Positions 6,799-7,889 of a stretch of 7,889 nucleotides of DNA are shown one piece after another. The position numbers and the translations under genes were made by a program. Location: positions 1 to 7,889 of the forward strand of contig JABMOP010000576.1 of the NCBI GenBank assembly GCA_013204125.1, written 5' to 3'. The stretch comes from Rhodospirillales bacterium. Lineage in GTDB: Bacteria; Pseudomonadota; Alphaproteobacteria; Rhodospirillales; UBA2165. Numbering within the stretch: the first letter of the stretch is position 1; each line of letters begins with the position of its first letter. Under the pieces are notes generated by a model, which did no database searches, had not been told where the DNA came from, and saw only the letters and a program-made list of their open reading frames with translations.

Positions 6799-6803
6799 CG
6801 ATT

Positions 6804-7778
6804 GTGAGCACTGCCGAGGTCAAAACCACCGATCAGGCTGGTATTATCCAAATAAAGAGGGTCGGCGCCAATCTGGGCGCGGAAATTGGCGGTATTGATC
6901 TCCGCCAACCCCTAAATGATGCCCAATTTAGCGCCGTTCAGGACGCTTTGGTGGCGAACGAGTTGTTGATATTTCACGATCAAGACATCGATTCCGCCCA
7001 GCTTAAGGCCTTTGGCGCGCGGTTTGGCGAATTAACGGTACATCCTTTCGCGCCCAGCGACGGCAATGACCATTCCTTGATAAAGTTCGCCAACGATGCC
7101 GATAGCCCACCCTTCGGCACCGATGTCTGGCATTCGGACGAAACTTTCCGCGCCGCGCCGCCGATGGCAACCGTCCTTTGTGCCAAGGAAGTGCCGGAAG
7201 TCGGCGGTGATACAGTCTTTGCCAGCATGACCGCCGCCTATGAAGGTCTTAGCGATAAGCTGCAGGATTTTATTTCTGGCCTGGAAGCCATCCACGATTT
7301 TAAACCCTTCAAGAGCCTGTTTTCCGATTCCGCCGAAGACCGCGAAACGCTTCAGAGGTATGAACGCGAATACCCGCCTTCGATCCATCCGGTCGTCCGC
7401 GTTCACCCGCTATCGGGGCGCAAGGTTCTGTTCGTCAATCCGCAATTCACCATTGCCATCAAAGCCATGGAAGAACGCGAAAGCCGCGGGCTTTTGGATA
7501 CCTTGTTCCATCAGGCGCTTATCCCCGAATATCAATTCCGCCACCACTGGAAAGCCAACACCATCGCGTTTTGGGACAATCGTTCGACCCAGCATTACGC
7601 GATACACGATTACTACCCCCAGCGCCGCTTCATGGAGCGGGTGACCATTAAGGGTGATCGGCCCGAAGGCGTCGGTACGGCCGATCCGGCAACCATCCGC
7701 CGCGCAAAATTCGAAGCCATCGGTGGCGCCGACCCCCATGGCGGCCATAAACCATTACCGCAAAACGAACGGGACTGA
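6804..7778 (+). CDS. TauD/TfdA family Fe(II)/2-oxoglutarate-dependent dioxygenase
   Basis: This is a cytoplasmic non-haem iron enzyme that couples oxidative decarboxylation of 2-oxoglutarate to hydroxylation of a substrate. In TauD the C-H next to a sulfonate is hydroxylated and sulfite is released. The protein has 324 residues against about 280 for E. coli TauD, with the extra length mostly at the C-terminus (~290-324), which is polar. Seen directly: the iron ligands H110 and D112 in WHSDETF and H264 in STQHYA, 2-oxoglutarate residues R279 (ERVTI) and T137 (GGDTVF), plus HDF (164-166) and LFVNPQFT. Aligning from memory with E. coli TauD, taurine-pocket H70 is kept (H80), but Y73 becomes A83 and N95 becomes T106. 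The family is certain, but taurine as substrate is doubtful; other sulfonates, sulfate esters, aryloxyacetates or unrelated acids are possible. No transporter or sulfur gene lies alongside. It has its own promoter candidate and converges with aroC. Confidence 0.92.
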   Translation: MSTAEVKTTDQAGIIQIKRVGANLGAEIGGIDLRQPLNDAQFSAVQDALVANELLIFHDQDIDSAQLKAFGARFGELTVHPFAPSDGNDHSLIKFANDADSPPFGTDVWHSDETFRAAPPMATVLCAKEVPEVGGDTVFASMTAAYEGLSDKLQDFISGLEAIHDFKPFKSLFSDSAEDRETLQRYEREYPPSIHPVVRVHPLSGRKVLFVNPQFTIAIKAMEERESRGLLDTLFHQALIPEYQFRHHWKANTIAFWDNRSTQHYAIHDYYPQRRFMERVTIKGDRPEGVGTADPATIRRAKFEAIGGADPHGGHKPLPQNERD

Positions 7779-7814
7779 GCCGGACCTGCAATTAATTTTG
7801 TTAAATTGGATGCG

Positions 7815-7889
7815 TTACCCGCACTGCGCCTTGTGGCGCAGCAGGTGATCGGCGAGGACTGTGGCGACCATGGCTTCGCCGACCGGCAC
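7815..7889 (-). CDS. aroC: Chorismate synthase, C-terminal 24 residues (truncated by window edge)
   Basis: Chorismate synthase converts 5-enolpyruvylshikimate 3-phosphate to chorismate, the last common step to aromatic amino acids, folate and quinone precursors. Only the tail is inside the window. Read on the minus strand, 7889-7815 gives VPVGEAMVATVLADHLLRHKAQ followed by CG and a TAA stop. This matches the conserved end of alphaproteobacterial AroC, and PVGEAM fits the tail of the family's third signature. The gene converges on the dioxygenase, with 36 nt between the two stop codons. The identification rests on a short but distinctive stretch. Confidence 0.8.
   Translation of the reverse strand: MPVGEAMVATVLADHLLRHKAQCG
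7824..7841. repeat. Perfect 7-bp inverted repeat (CTGCGCC-TTGT-GGCGCAG) in the last aroC codons
   Basis: The arms are exact complements around a 4-nt loop and lie 45 nt past the dioxygenase stop, inside the convergent aroC end. There is no T-run after it on either strand, so it is not a standard intrinsic terminator. It could still slow polymerase or protect mRNA 3' ends, or simply reflect the codons for Leu-Arg-His-Lys-Ala-Gln. Confidence 0.4.

Larger units (their letters stand above)
6427..6803. other. Gene-free 377 nt: AT-rich island (6427-6596) followed by a GC-rich leader of the dioxygenase gene
   Basis: Hand counts give about 23% GC over 6421-6600, then 48% over 6601-6660 and 60% over 6661-6720, against roughly 55-60% in the neighbouring genes. 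The AT-rich part holds no recognisable gene on either strand. Its only clear element is the promoter candidate near its right end. The GC-rich part would be the transcribed leader and contains a small hairpin GGGTT-TTTGC-AACCC (6696-6710) and a weak 62-codon open frame (6619-6807, TTG start, no ribosome site) whose TGA overlaps the dioxygenase GTG by 4 nt. I recognise no riboswitch, tRNA, mobile-element end or flanking direct repeat. Confidence 0.7.

Noticed and set aside
6765..6803. ATG at 6765 as the dioxygenase start
   Set aside because: It has no ribosome site, and the added 13 residues do not look like the family's N-terminus. The GTG at 6804 has CGGAGAG at good spacing.
6427..6803. Insertion sequence or integron/attachment site in the AT-rich gap
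   Set aside because: I found no transposase or integrase fragment, no terminal inverted repeats, no tRNA and no flanking direct repeats.

Overview
The window comes from the chromosome of a moderately GC-rich (roughly 55-60% by hand counts) Gram-negative bacterium, most probably an alphaproteobacterium of the Rhodospirillales type. The evidence is the gene order (deacetylase, xseB, ispA, dxs, tlyA), the alphaproteobacterial character of the proteins, and an RND-type periplasmic adaptor with a cleavable signal peptide. I see no tRNA, rRNA, CRISPR array, insertion sequence, phage gene or toxin-antitoxin pair.

Layout: (1) positions 1-1220, minus strand: the N-terminal 406 residues of an RND efflux periplasmic adaptor (HlyD/MFP family), cut by the left edge of the window. 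(2) 1221-1475: a divergent promoter region. (3) 1476-2405, plus: a class II-type histone-deacetylase-family (acetylpolyamine amidohydrolase/AcuC-like) zinc hydrolase. (4) 2511-6426, plus: a tight cluster xseB - ispA - dxs - tlyA with gaps of 11, 40 and 7 nt, probably one operon. dxs makes DXP, the first intermediate of the MEP isoprenoid pathway, and ispA makes farnesyl diphosphate from its C5 products. xseB (exonuclease VII small subunit) and tlyA (rRNA 2'-O-methyltransferase) are frequent passengers. (5) 6427-6803: a 377-nt gap whose first ~170 nt are strikingly AT-rich (about 23% GC by hand count) and which holds a good sigma-70-like promoter candidate. (6) 6804-7778, plus: a TauD/TfdA-family Fe(II)/2-oxoglutarate dioxygenase. 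(7) 7815-7889, minus: the last 24 codons of aroC (chorismate synthase), convergent with the dioxygenase gene and cut by the right edge.

Most of the window is ordinary core metabolism and I do not see a convincing undescribed system. The items most worth a second look are the AT-rich island and the AT-ward drift of the tlyA 3' end that leads into it (possible recombination scar or assembly join), a threefold 11-12-residue repeat after the signal peptide of the adaptor, and altered taurine-pocket positions in the dioxygenase, which argue against a simple taurine annotation.
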